Positions 33,770 to 45,321 of a stretch of DNA of 64,000 nucleotides are shown here, in pieces (the stretch's first letter is position 1; each line of letters starts with the position of its first letter). This stretch comes from Myxocyprinus asiaticus. Its lineage: Eukaryota > Chordata > Actinopteri > Cypriniformes > Catostomidae. The notes beneath the pieces are model-generated. The model searched no databases. It was not told the DNA's origin and saw only the letters and a program-made list of their open reading frames with translations. Position numbers and translations under genes: made by a program. The stretch spans positions 8,449,501-8,513,500 of the forward strand of contig NC_059393.1 of NCBI RefSeq assembly GCF_019703515.2. Reading direction: 5' to 3'.

Positions 33770-36746
33770 TGTTGCCTTGGAATGTGAATGAGTTGGGGCA
33801 CCCCATAAAAAGAAGGAAAGTTATGTAGTGTTTCTTCAAGAAATGCATCTTTTCCCACAGGAAGCTGAAACATTTGGGAAGATATGGGGTGGACATGTTT
33901 TCTTTAGTGCTGGCTCAAGTAAGAGCAGGGGGGTCATTATATTGATAAATAAACATCTATAATTCAAATTTCTCAAACAGATTAAAGATAAATCAGGAAG
34001 AGTCATTATTGTTTTAGCAGAAATTCAGGGGCAAAGGTTGATTTTGGCTAATATTTACGCACCTAACGTTGATGATCAGGGCTTTTTTATAGATCTTGAA
34101 GGGATGTTGCAAGCCGCTGGCACCCCTCATGATATAATATTGGGAGGAGATTTTAATCTTTTCATGGACTCAATCCTTGATCATAGTGAAGGAAAAGTGT
34201 GTAAGCCCCCTAGAGCAACATTGACGCTTCACAGAATGTGTAAAAATCTTGGTCTTACAGATATTTGGAGACTTTTGAACCCATCTGGGAGCAACTGTAA
34301 ATTTTTTTCATCAGTCCATAAGATTTATTCTAGAATAGATTTTTTTTATATATATCTAAATCCCTCATTTCATCTGTTGTTGATTGCTCAATTGGAAACA
34401 TCTTAGTCTCAGATCACGCCCTGGTGAATTTAGAGGTGTTGCCTCATACGGAGAAAAAGAAATCATATAGTTGGCGCTTTAATGTATCCCTTTTGCAAAA
34501 TCCTGATTTTCAACAAATATTAAAGGGTGAAATCAATGTTTATATGGAGACCAACTGGTCATCAGTATCCTCTGTAGGCATGGCTTGGGAGGTACTTAAG
34601 GCGGTTCTTCGGGGTCGGATCATACAGTATGCCTCATTCATCAAAAAATCCAAAGCACGAGAACTCGTGGAATTGGAAGAGAATGTTAAAAGTGTCGAGG
34701 CAGAGCTGAAGCGCCAAATGTCGTCTGATGGCCTCAGAGAACTGACCCATTTGAAATACAGATATAATACTATTTTGTCATAGAAAGTGGAGTTTTGGTT
34801 ATTCAGGGCAAGACAGTCATATTTTGAGTTGTGAGACAAAGCAGGAAAAGTCTTTTTCTACCATTCCCTCAGTGAAATATGCTGGTGGTGAAATTTTTAC
34901 CTCGGTCACTGATATTAATAATGCTTTTAAAGAATTCTATCTTGATCTCTATAGTTCCACGTCTTCGTCCACTGATGAAGATATTAGGAACTTTGTGGAA
35001 CCATTACAACTCCCTAAATTGACGACTGAGCAAAAAAATTCTCTTGATTCTGAAATAACCTTGGAGGAGATTGATGAGGTAATTAAGGCCTTACCTACAG
35101 GCAAGACTCCAGGGCCAGATGGCTTTGCCGCTGAATTTTTTAGATCTTATGCTACAGAATTGGCTCCACTTATGCTAGAAGTTTATATGGAATCATTAAA
35201 GAAAAATAAAGCTTCCCCCAACCATGACACAAGCCCGGATCAGTCTGATTCTTAAAAAAGACAAAGATCCAAGTGAGTGTAAGAGTTACCGTTCAATTTC
35301 CCTGATCCAGCTAGATGTACAAATTTTGTCAAAAATTCTTGCTAACCGATTAAGTAAAGTTATGACATGTTCAGGAATATTTTTATTGGATGGATTAAGT
35401 TACTTTATAGACACCCGGTAGCAGCGGTACAAACAAATGGATTCATTTCAGATTATTTTACTCTGAATAGGGGCACCCGGCAGGGTTGCCCTCTTTCCCC
35501 ATTATTGTTCTGTCTTGCCCTGGAACCATTAGCAGCCGCAATTAGAAAGGATGGTGATTTTCCAGGGGTGGTGGCAGGAGGTGTGGCACATAAGCTTCTG
35601 CTTTACGCAGATGATATTTTATTATTCATCTCCGACCCTACTAGATCTATGCCTTGCCTCCACAGAATTATTCATTCCTTTTCTAAATTTTCGGGATACA
35701 GATTTAATTGGTCTAAATCCGAAGCTTTGGCGCTGACAGCGTACTACCCAGTAACGGCTTTTCAACCGGGCACCTTTCATTGGCCCAAACAGGGCATTAA
35801 GTATTTGGGCATTTTATTCCCAGCAAATTTATGTGATTTAGTTGTTAATTTTGACACTTTAATTAAAAGGTTTTCGAGCGATGTGGGCAGGTGGGCTTCA
35901 TTACATTTATCTATGATTGGGAAGGTTAATGTTAATAAAATTAACTGTTTTCCAAAATTCAACTACCTGCTACAGTCTCTCCCTGTAGATGTCCCCCTCT
36001 CTTATTTCATGCAATTTGATAGCATAGCGAAGTCCTTTATTTGGAATGGAAAACATCCCAGGTTACATTTTAATAAGTTACATAGGCCGATTGACAAGGG
36101 TGGGCTAGGCCTACCCAAGATTTTGTTTTATTATTATGCGTTCGGTTTTAGACATTTGGCTCATTGGTCGTTTCCACCTGAGAGGGCTCCTCCCTGGTTT
36201 CTTATTGAACAAGAAGTTCTTGCCCCTATTTCACCATAGCAAAGTCTTTCGATCAAACTAACCGGAGAAGTTAAGTCACACCCCGTTATTTCACATTTGC
36301 ACATGGTTTGGACTAAAGTGTCCAGAGTGTTTAATTCTGACATTTATTTAAATGTTGCCCCAAGCATATGGCTGAACCCTAAATTACAAATTAATAAGTC
36401 CCCTTTCTGTTGGTCAGAGTGGATTGGGAGGGGGTTACTACACTCGGTGACCTATATGAGAGTGGAGTACTGAGATCTTTTGATAATTTGGTTCAACATT
36501 TTAAAATTCCTAGATCCCAGTTCTTTAGGTTTTTACAGCTGCGCCACCTGCTCTGTACTGTTTTTGGGAGTGGTGTACACCCCCCTAAAGTGGAAGATAC
36601 TTTGGAAATGGTGATTACTGCTTATGGGAAAGGTCATGAAGCTTCTGTGTATTACTCCCTGTTAATTCAGAGTCTGGGGGATGGAGCTTTGTCTTCTCTC
36701 AAGAGATTATGGGAGAAAGATTTAAACTTGGTATTGGAGGAGGGAG
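33770..36746 (+). pseudogene. LINE B ORF2, endonuclease/RT relic lacking RT motif A
   Basis: L1-type ORF2. Endonuclease: VFLQEMHLFPQEAETFGKIW (about 33830) with the catalytic Glu, RGVIILINK, GGDFNLFMDSILDH (34140), SRIDFFYI (34330) and SDHALVNLEV (34410, after a frameshift). The linker continues to 34840. RT: PTGKTPGPDGFAAEFFRSYA (35090), ARISLILKKDKDPSECKSYR (35229), LSKILANRLSKVM (35330). At about 35366 the sequence jumps to FIGWIKLLYRHPVAAVQTNG, so motif A with its catalytic Asp is deleted. GTRQGCPLSPLLFCLALEPL and YADDILLF (35600) then follow intact, with a 290-codon open segment to 36239. The C-terminal part (to 36746) contains a stop and a frameshift. It would be inactive. Confidence 0.9.
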
Positions 36747-37292
36747 GCGTTTCCATCTGCAGAACTGCTGCTTACTGGATGTTTTTTTGTTTTGGGCACC
36801 ATTCTGAGTAAATTCTAGAGACTGTTGTGCATGAAAATCCCAGGAGATCAGCAGTTTCAGAAATACTCAAACCAGCCTGTGTGGCACCAACAATCATCCA
36901 TGCGTTTATCTAATCAGCCAATCGTGTGGCAGCAGTGCAGTGCATAAAATCATGCAGCTCTGGGTCAGGAGCTTCAGTTAATGTTCACATCAACCATCAG
37001 AATGAGGAAAAAAATGTGATTTCAATGATTTAGACCGTGGCATGATTGTTGGTGCCAGATGGGCTGGTTTGAGTATTTCTGTAACTGTTGATGAGAGAGG
37101 TCAACAGAGAATGGCAAGAATGGTTTGAACTGACAAAGTCTACGGTAACTCAGATAACTGCTCTGTACAATTGTTGTGAGAAGAATATCATCTCAGAATG
37201 CTATTTTGAGATGTGGGTTGGTGCTGTTTTGGCAGCACGAGGGGGACCTACACAATATTAGGCAGGTGGTTTTAATGTTGTGGCTGATCAGT
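36747..37292. mobile_element. Rearranged Tc1-like derivative with an inverted segment
   Basis: The right part reads as a plus-strand Tc1-type element: GMIVGARWAGLSISV-like coding at 37040, 'gatgagagaggtcaacagag' at 37091, a coding end reading AARGGPTQY-stop at about 37235-37261, then the TIR 'gtggttttaatgttgtggct' ending at about 37292. The left part (36747-36915) is the same family in reverse. It contains exactly the coding piece (between ..SISV and DERGQ..) that is absent from the right part. 36772-36915 therefore folds against 37050-37085 and beyond. The first 65 bases make up the false C-terminus of the LINE B frame. Confidence 0.75.
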
Positions 37293-37340
37293 ATATATAT
37301 ATAAAATCAAACAGAAGAAAATTGCTCTGTGGAAAATCTG

Positions 37341-37346
<6 letters not shown>

Positions 37347-37377
<31 letters not shown>
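37347..37377. repeat. (AC)n microsatellite
   Basis: About 15 AC units shortly after the Tc1-derived TIR. Confidence 0.95.
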
Positions 37378-37381
<4 letters not shown>

Positions 37382-38335
37382 ATGACAGTACAATGTTCAA
37401 AACATCAGGGAAAGCCAAATGTTTCATATGTATGTACATGATCAATGACAGGAAGAATGTAACCATTGGTCTGCATTTTAATACATCAATCAATTATAAA
37501 TTCATCTGGTTTTAACTGTAATGATGTCAGTCACTCAACATAACTACTTTTTCACATTTGAAATACATTTAAATATATTTGAAATGTTAAACCAGAAGCT
37601 CTGCTGTAGCCTTGAATATCAACAAAATCATGTTCCTTTAAATATTCACACATTTCAGCCCTAAAGAGATGCTGAATTTGACTGCTGTGTGTAAATCACA
37701 GCTGGGAAAGGGGAGAGAAAATTGCTTGTTATTGTCTCTCCAAATTATGCAAACGATTAGCTGAATAAAATAATGGTGAGGCCCAACAAACTGGAAAATA
37801 GATTATTGGCTATCACTCAGCTGTGGAAAAAACATCAGGAGGCAAACACAGGGTGAAATAATAAATAGGATATAAAGATGGTGCTGACTGTGAGGAAAAA
37901 CATTCCAAAATCTCTTTACATGGAGCTAACAGACTAATAGAGATACAAATGGGAATATACGTATTTGAAAACTGCAGGGTAGGCCCTACATGAGCACAAA
38001 GTCAACAAATGAAGTGATTTAAAAACAAACAAAAAATCAATAGTGAATTAACATTTACATTTAAACATTTGGCAAAGCCACTTTAGTGTATTCAAGGTAT
38101 ACATTTTATCAGTATGTGTGTTACTTGGGAAGCTAACCCATGACTTTGATGTTGCTAACACCATGTTCTACAGTTGAGCCACAGAAACACAGTGTACAGA
38201 TTAACATAGGCCACAGGCCTCGTGACGCAGATAATCACAGCCGTGCTGATATTCAGTACGACCTGTCTTTTTCAGCATCCCTGTACTTTTATTCTAAATA
38301 TCAACACTCTTGGAAAGTGCTTGACCAATCAGCTT
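37378..38335. other. Spacer, nothing recognised
   Basis: No gene or named repeat recognised. Confidence 0.35.
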
Positions 38336-38495
38336 ATCAGAAGAGAAAGAAAGAAAAAAGAAAGAAACAACAAATTAAAGAAACAACAAATGAAAGAACA
38401 AAAGAAAGGTAAAAGAAACTAAATGAAAAGAAAGGAAGAAGGAAAATGAAATAAAAAAATAAAAATGGATGGATGGATGGATGGATGGATGAAAG
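38336..38495 (+). repeat. Purine-rich tract and (TGGA)n
   Basis: GAAA-rich DNA at 38336-38460 is followed by about six TGGA units at 38466-38491. The Lys-rich open frames are low-complexity artefacts. Confidence 0.85.
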
Positions 38496-38974
38496 ACTTC
38501 AACAAGAAGGCTGGTACTGTGAATTACCGGTATCTGACAATATTGATATTAATGGAGTGTGATGCAAGTAAAGGGAGTCTTACAATATGATAAAAGTGGA
38601 ATGGAAATTTCACACTTGACGAATGAGCAGATTTTTTTTTTTATCTCTCAGTGAGCAGATGAATAATCAGCTTGTTTTAGCGTCCCATAAAAAGAGATGA
38701 GAGAAAAATCAACCATTCGAGACAGACTTCCCAGAAGCATCTATTTTACAAAAAATTTAAAAAAAAATAAATAAAAAAAAAAACACGTTTTAGTAGAGAG
38801 TTTGCAATTCATGCAAAACAGACTGCAGCCATTCAAAAGGTCAAACATTTTTTAAACAAAGCTTGGCCTGAAGAAAGACATCCAGATATATTATAGTGTT
38901 AAACCCATCTTTAAATTGACTGAGGGGGTTATAATTGTCTATGAAGAATATGCAAGAATTGGCCGAATCAGTGT
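38496..38974. other. Spacer, nothing recognised
   Basis: A-rich runs at 38750-38785. No gene. Confidence 0.35.
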
Positions 38975-39185
38975 TGCTATGTCTTGCTAAAAAGTTCAAG
39001 CTGGTCCAGCTGGTCTCCTAGCCTGGCCAAGATGGTGTTCAGCTAGTTTAGATGGTTGACCAGCTGGTCTCCTAGTCTTACCACTTCACAAGTTTCAAAG
39101 TCCCTCTAAAACCAGTGAAAAGATGTGAACAGGCAACCAGCAAACCAGCTTAGGCTGGATGGATGGATTTTGCAGCAGGGTGAGA
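38975..39185 (+). repeat. AGCTGGTcTCCTAG minisatellite-like repeat
   Basis: Irregular copies of 'ccagctggtctcctag' (at about 39006 and 39059) and related 'aaccagcttaggctggatgg', a motif scattered in cyprinid DNA. Related pieces occur at 63290-63430. Confidence 0.65.
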
Positions 39186-39785
39186 ACACATTTTAGTCTC
39201 CTGAGCTATGAAAAAGCAAACTCTGAGCAATAAAATTCACAAAAAACATCAACATTTGTCTCCATTTATCACTTAAAAACACGATCAAACTCAGATTTAC
39301 ACAGTCAGTTCAAACAAATCCCATGTACGAATTTAGCTATCCATTTGTCACAGGAGGAACACAACAGATAGACCCGAACATTGCTTTTCCTGTCTCTTAA
39401 AGTGGAACATTCTTGTGGAATTGTATTAATTGAAAATCTGAGATTACTGGCCATATAAAGCTACAAGCACAGATAAGCGTTAAATCAGCACATGGCTCTC
39501 TCACTATCAGGAGCCCTCAGCTGTTCAGCAATGTCGAAAGAAAAGCAGCTTTCCTTTATTTTGCACTCCGACGGCTTTTTCGCACGTGAGCTTCTCCTGT
39601 ACTGGTGGACACGCCATCATGAGTTCTTTAATGCGCCCTGTAATTTAATAAAAAAAATCATACTTTACACTTCACAGCAGATGCACTGAAGGTCAGATTA
39701 TATATTATCAAACATATAATGTGGTTTTTAGATGTTTATAATGATTGATTATGATAGATAATATGTGATCGCGAATGCGCTTGCC
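39186..39785. other. Spacer, no gene called
   Basis: A 65-codon plus-strand frame at 39492-39689 has no recognised domain. Confidence 0.3.
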
Positions 39786-39940
39786 GGTGTTATAGATCAA
39801 CTGGGGATCATGTTAACTGGTGATGTGCGCGTGCATGTGAATAATTTTACTTGCCTTTTCAGCAGATTCATTCAATGTGAATTGTCAATGAGTAAAGAAA
39901 AGACGTTTTGCACATTCTAAAAAATGATGGTATCAGAGAT

Positions 39941-40880
39941 GTTTCATCGATGTCTGTTCTAATGTATTTGACACAGTTTAAGAGTGATTTTAATGGTTTC
40001 ACAGGGTAACATCAGGTTTCCCATGTTGACGTGGGACATTAGTTTGAATAGGAACTGGCGATTACACTTGTCAGAGCAGTAAATCACTAAGTGGAACTCT
40101 TATTACAAAACTAAAGCATCATAGGCTGATGTGTGTAAATAATATACAGTACTTTCAATTGCTTTTTTTTCTTTATAATGCATAATGGCTTAATTAACCA
40201 TAATGGTTTAAGTAACTTTCTCCAACCACTGAAAATGAACAAAGTGATCTATTAGTTAGAACTGGATTGTTAGTTCAGTGATAGGTCACGCTGGTACATC
40301 ACTCAGTGACTTGGGATCTAATCCTGGTTCATCAAGTACTATTGTCTCTTTGCTGCAGGTTATGATGTACTTTTAATAGGGCTATTGAAAATTATTTTGT
40401 AAAACACAGACACAAATTATTATATTGTTTTAAACAAATCTATCAATATTTCAGCCAAATCTGACAGCCAGAAAAGTAAAATATATTATTATATCAATTA
40501 AATTAAATTGACAGATGTTTACTTGGGAATTGAACACGGGTCTATTCATTTGGTTGTGATCACATGACTGCTAGACCAACCAGCTTTTCTATTATTTGCA
40601 CAAAAACAAATTCTTAAACTTATAAAACTATTTTTTTTATATATAAATTGAAGTAATTTAAGAGTATATATCTATTATTGACACATTTCAGCCTATGATG
40701 CTTTAGTGTTGCAAATTAAAGAGTTCCACTTGTGATTTACTGCTCTGACAAGTGTAATCGCCAGTTCCCATTCAAATCAATGTCCCAAGTTAACATGGGA
40801 AACCTGATGTTACCTGTGAAACCGTTAAAATCGCTCTTAAAATTGTGTCAATTTTACTGGAACAGACATCGATGAAACAA
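39941..40880. repeat. Foldback element nested in the left arm, about 190 bp arms
   Basis: The left arm (39941-40135) and right arm (40683-40880) are inverted copies at about 85-90%: 'gtttcatcgatgtctgttc' with 'gaacagacatcgatgaaac', 'gtaacatcaggtttcccatg' with 'catgggaaacctgatgttac', 'taaagcatcataggctga' with 'tcagcctatgatgcttta'. The central 550 bp is AT-rich and non-coding. Confidence 0.85.
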
Positions 40881-41544
40881 AGCGGGTTAATAATGATTAG
40901 GGTGGGGGGTATTTAAAGCATTGTATTTAATATATTTAACAAATTACTTTTATAGTAACATGTATATATTTAAAAATGTATCATATTTTTATACATTTGA
41001 AATGTGTAAACTTAAAAAATATATATATCTATCTATATATCTATATATATATATATATATATCTATATATATAATAATGTAGATGCTTGTTTCACCCCTC
41101 ACATGGCCTGATCTGTGTTTTGTTCACAAAGTTAGAGTCACTCAAAAAAGCCTTTATATAATACATTTTGCAACACTGATCTTAGAATTTATATTTAAAC
41201 CCTTTCAAATATGAAGAAACAGAACCCTATACTTGTAAAAACTATAAAACTTTTTTTGTGCTTTGTATCTTCTGATTTGTTGTATTGTCTAAATTTTAAT
41301 TTTTCTACATATTTTCTTTGTGCAAATGTGAATAAAAACTTGAAGAGAGAAAGAAAAATAGTAAGCAGCGTCATAAAGGTTTCCGCCTCCAAGGTCACGC
41401 AACTCGTTTTCCACCCTTTTTTAAAATAATTTGGGACATGTGCGAAATGAGGCTGCCTTCCAAGTGTCCTCACAATTGAGATGGCCTTGATGACGTGGCA
41501 GCCGAGATATCCAGCCCTAACGAGGCTGCAGCCAAGCACCCTTA

Positions 41545-42192
41545 GTGGCCGTTTACACGTCAACGTTTTCACTTAAAAACTGAAAACTTTTTATGCGTTT
41601 TAGCTGTTCGTTTACATGACAATGGCGTTTTGGGGCCTGAAAACGCAAACTTTTGAAAACGGGTTTCAAATGGCAAGTTTTTGAAAAAGATGCCGTTATT
41701 GTCTCCGTGTAAACATACAAAAACGCAAATTTGTGAAAACGATGACGTCATGCGCACGCATATTACATGTTCATTCTATAGGCATGCATGCGAAAACTTC
41801 AAAACAACGTGCAAGACATTCAAAACTACAATGGCGGACTACAGGAATGTGTTTGTGTTGCTCAAGATTTTGAGTTTATTGATGCTTCTCCAGCAAAGAG
41901 TAGATTTACTGCATCACTACTACGACCAGCGATCGCCATCTTCATTGTTTGTATTCACCGCTCTGTGGAAGAATGCTTATGTGCGCAGGAACGTAGTGTT
42001 TCTTTACAAAGTGACATTGCCAACTACTGGCCTGGCATGCATAATACAGCATTTTTTGTCGTTTTCACGGATCCGTGTGAAGGGGGATCGTTTTGACAAC
42101 GGTGTCGTCTGTATGCGAAACTTTTCAAAAACGCAAAGGAAAAACTTTTCAGTTTTTAGTACATCGTTGACGTGTAAACATACCCTTAGTCT
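41545..42192 (+). repeat. TIR element (GTTTACACGTCAACG ends) with a 130-codon frame
   Basis: The left end 'gtttacacgtcaacgttttc' faces the right end 'acatcgttgacgtgtaaac', and the flanks share 'cccttag'. The subterminal 'aaaactgaaaactttttatg' pairs with 'aaggaaaaacttttcagttt'. Inside, from an ATG at 41831, a frame reads MADYRNVFVLLKILSLLMLL, then QQRVDLLHHYYDQRSPSSLF, and runs to 42220. I do not recognise it as a transposase. It may be a decayed N-terminus or captured sequence. The element is GC-richer than its surroundings. Confidence 0.6.
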
Positions 42193-42532
42193 GCCGCTCT
42201 CTGTCAGAATAATCACGTAAGAACACATGAACACGAACACTGGTGAGGAGTATCAAATACACAGAATGTATGAGAGTTCTAATTGCACATCAAAATGAAG
42301 AAAGCCAAATCCCGGACATTTCAGGTCCAAAAAAAAGAGCACATGTCCAGGAAAAAGAGGACGTATGGTCACCCTAATAATGATACCAAAAAAAAAATTG
42401 TAATGTGCAAAACGTCTTTTCTTTACTCTTTGACAATTCACATTGAATGAATCTGCTGAAAAGGCAGGTAAAATGATTCACATGCACGCGCACATCGCCA
42501 GTTAACATGATCCCCGGTTGAGCCATAACACC

Positions 42533-43499
42533 ATCTATGCACGCCACCACATTGTTTACATGCAATGCAACATGGAATTGTGAGTTCGCCATAGAAACAT
42601 AGAAGGTTCTAAAAGCCCTTCCACTTTCCCAGCACCAGAAGTGGTTAGAATGAGTGACGGACAGAAGGCTCAAATGGATTGACTAGTTTGTATATTCTTT
42701 GTTTGACGTCAGAAAACATGGCTGCCTTACTGCATCAAAACGACATTTACAGCTTTAAACTTTTATTTAGTAATTGTTTGAATGTTTGTAACATAAAAAA
42801 TAAAGATATTGTGATGTTGAAAAGACTATTGGAGCAGCTGGTTCATTATGACAACCGCCTCAGTCCCTCTTTTGCTGGTAAACAGCAGCACGAATACAGA
42901 TCACACTGGTTTGATCATACGCGTCTCAGCCCAACCTCGTGTAATCACACCGGTTTGATCGTACGTGCTAAAGGGTTAACAACAGAGAGTAGTTTATCTT
43001 TTTCGAGTTCCAACATTCAAAGTTTGCAGTGCTATGTGTTGTTGTTTTTTTAATTATTTTTTTATGCAAAAACAGAATGACCTAGGACCCAAAGACTTAT
43101 CATATACCAAAGACTTGACTGAAGATCCCTGACATCAAAATACCAATAAATACCCACCAAACAATGTTGGTTTGGACTGGAGAGAAGTCCTCAGACATCT
43201 GTGCTAAAATCTGTTCAGTCAGTGACAGTAATGTATAGTCTCTGGAAATGAGTGCTTCAAGTTGCCCATCAGACCTGGAAGCAGGGCTTAATTTGTGCTG
43301 GAACAAGCTGAAACTAGATCTGACACCTCCAGAATTAGATCTGGAACCTATTTTAGTTGATCGCCACCTTCATTTTTTCAGATTAATGATTTGTACTTGT
43401 TTCATGAAGTCAAGAAAAATACTTTTTACATTTCATGAAGAAAATGTGAGTGCTCAGCAAAACGATGCTAGTGTGTTGCTACAATATGCATTTGCAAAC
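42533..43499. other. Repeat-like sequence, no gene called
   Basis: A plus-strand frame from 42718 (MAALLHQNDIYSFKLLFSNC, to 43053) resembles in position and style the frame of the 41545-42192 element, and may be a related repeat. Nothing assignable. Confidence 0.3.
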
Positions 43500-43600
43500 G
43501 TGCAGAACACAAACGAAGATTTGTTAGAAAAATGTCTCCGCTCTGTTGGCCCATTCAATGCAAGTGAATGGTGATCAGACCTTTCTAGAGAAAGCTGTTT
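43500..43600 (+). repeat. R1-related fragment
   Basis: 'gttggcccattcaatgcaag' and 'tgaatggtgatcagaccttt' form the middle part of a repeat that often adjoins R1 in cyprinid DNA. Short fragment. Confidence 0.5.
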
Positions 43601-43784
43601 CTTTTTTTTTTTTCTTTTTTGACCTAATATTGACCTTAAGACATGCCAGTCTATTGCATACTGTGGCAACTCAAAAACAAACACAAAGACAATATTAAGC
43701 TTCATTTAACAAACCAAATAGCTTTCAACTGTGTTTGATATAATGGCAAGTGATTTTCTAGTACCAAATTAGCAATTAGCATGA

Positions 43785-43945
43785 TTACTCAAGGATAAGG
43801 TGTTGGAGTGATGGCTGCTGGAAATGGGGCCTGTCTAGATTTGATCAAAAATGACTTTTTTCAAATAGTGATGGTGCAGTTTTTTACATCAGTAATGTCC
43901 TAAAATCTGTACATTATTCCAAACCTTTGGCCACCAATATATATA
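43785..43945 (+). mobile_element. Tc1 3'-end relic
   Basis: 'gtgatggctgctggaaatgg', 'ggcctgtctagatttgatc' and 'ccaaacctttggccaccaat' match the 3' non-coding end and TIR of a fish Tc1 family. A segment between 'taatgtccta' and 'aaatctgtac' is missing. It ends in (TA)n(AC)n at 43938-43960. Confidence 0.6.
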
Positions 43946-43960
43946 TATACACACACACAC

Positions 43961-44731
43961 TACGCTAGGGTATTAAAGGGTACAAAGGGATCTTTTGCAG
44001 AAAAAAAAATATGTATATATTTACACACAGCAGTGAGTTCAGGTCCTCGAATCTGATTAGACGAGAGACATTCCATGAGTACTGATGTCTCACACCATCA
44101 TCACTCAGACGCATCACTCTTTGTAACACTCCGCTTGTGTTCGTGCCGTTCTAAACTAAAGAGTAAGAGCAGTGCAGATGTGTTAAAAGCTAGATGTGTC
44201 TCTTTACATATATTTTTGTGACATTGCAGATTTAGCTAGAAGGTGGCAACCAAAGACCATTTTTGTATGTAAATGAGTCAGCTGAGGTGATGTGCATTTA
44301 GTCATTCAGTCAGTCAGTATTTTCATTCATCTACACTCCGTGATTTCTCGGATTAATACTACACTACAACAGCTGGGAAATAGCTTTAAACAGCTTTAAA
44401 CTAACAGCTTCAGTATTAAGGCTCATCACAGCTGAGAGATACAACAGACTGATTAATTACACAAACTCACTGCACTTAACTCTTACTGGAGTTTCCACAC
44501 TGGAGAGGACATACTGTTCAAAATGGTGGAGGAGAATGCGGTTTCTATAGTGAATGATTCTTGTGCACCAGCTACCGCGAAATAGGGAGGAATACCCCCG
44601 CTTGAACAGCTGTTTTTTCACAGAGAAAATAGGATGCATTTGACCAAAATTACATTATCTTCAGAAAGCTGACTAACACACTACAGCATCTCTACTTGGT
44701 AGTGCAACAGACACAGGTAATCGCACATGGT

Positions 44732-44736
<5 letters not shown>
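43961..44736. other. Spacer, no gene called
   Basis: No recognisable gene. Repeat-like but not assignable. Confidence 0.3.

Positions 44737-44803
<67 letters not shown>
44737..44803. repeat. (TC)n(AC)n compound microsatellite
   Basis: About 16 TC units run directly into about 17 AC units. Confidence 0.97.
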
Positions 44804-44804
<1 letters not shown>

Positions 44805-45056
44805 CGTTGTTTCTCCAATAACTTGTTAGAAACAGCCCAGCTGTGATACTAGTTTTAAAGTGATGTTTTTGAGAGGTTTGGATGCATCATTTGGTTTGAA
44901 CCAGCAATGGCAGATAGTGATCTGTCACTTAAGAAAGTAGTTCCATGCACAAATGCGTTTTTTTGTGACCGTACTCAGTTTTTCCTCATTTTTTAAAATG
45001 TACTTGTTCAATGAACTGTTGTATATAAGCAATATCACACTCACAATTGTGCTATC

Positions 45057-45121
45057 TGGCCCTAAATCAGCACTGCTGTGATTACCTCCAGCCGAATCAA
45101 AGCAGTGCTGATGTAGGGCCA
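45057..45121. repeat. Small palindrome (TGGCCCTAaATCAGCACTGCT)
   Basis: 21 bp arms at 45057-45077 and 45101-45121 with one mismatch and a 23 bp loop. The motif is the end sequence of a known-looking cyprinid foldback repeat. It would form a stable hairpin in single strands. Confidence 0.8.
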
Positions 45122-45161
45122 AAATAATTATTACAGTGTAAATTTAACAATAAAATATATA

Positions 45162-45198
<37 letters not shown>

Positions 45199-45226
45199 GT
45201 TAAATTTACACTGTAATAATTATTTT
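45121..45226. repeat. Perfect 32 bp palindrome around (ATT)n
   Basis: 45121-45152 and 45195-45226 are perfect 32 bp inverted copies flanking a (TA)4(TTA)n tract of 42 bp. The repeat tract lies exactly at the apex of the hairpin. Confidence 0.9.
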
Positions 45227-45321
45227 TAAAGTATTAAAGTTGATTATAGTGACTTAAGAAACCTGAGTAAAAGCAGTGGCTGTGCATCAGAAATAGAATG
45301 GGGTGTCCAAACCCGACTGCA

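Larger units (their letters stand above)
32100..36746 (+). mobile_element. LINE B, L1/Tx1-clade retrotransposon, longer copy
   Basis: A separate non-LTR element starting about 20-100 bp after the end of LINE A in the same orientation. Order: short 5' leader, ORF1 (32161-33003), a 0.75 kb inter-ORF region with internal repeats, then ORF2 (about 33770-36746). Codon use is more balanced than in LINE A. The 3' end is not seen: LINE sequence stops at about 36746, where antisense Tc1-derived sequence begins inside the apparent open frame. Confidence 0.85.
39786..42532. repeat. Large inverted-repeat structure, about 150 bp arms 2.4 kb apart
   Basis: 39786-39938 and 42369-42532 are inverted copies, with long runs identical: 'ggggatcatgttaactgg', 'gtgcgcgtgcatgtgaat', 'ttttcagcagattcattc', 'gtaaagaaaagacgttttgc'. 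The left arm is interrupted after 'gatggtatca' by a second foldback (39941-40880). Its continuation 'aataatgattagggtg' resumes at about 40889, matching 'caccctaataatgatacc' at 42371. The space between holds a TIR element (41545-42192) and TA/ATCT simple sequence (41025-41075). Confidence 0.7.

Noticed and set aside
34540..34839. 99-codon minus-strand frame
   Set aside because: Antisense of the LINE B ORF2 linker region.
36410..36811. Single 133-codon gene
   Set aside because: The first part is the LINE B ORF2 C-terminus in a shifted frame. The last 20-odd codons are antisense Tc1 sequence, so the frame is a chance fusion.
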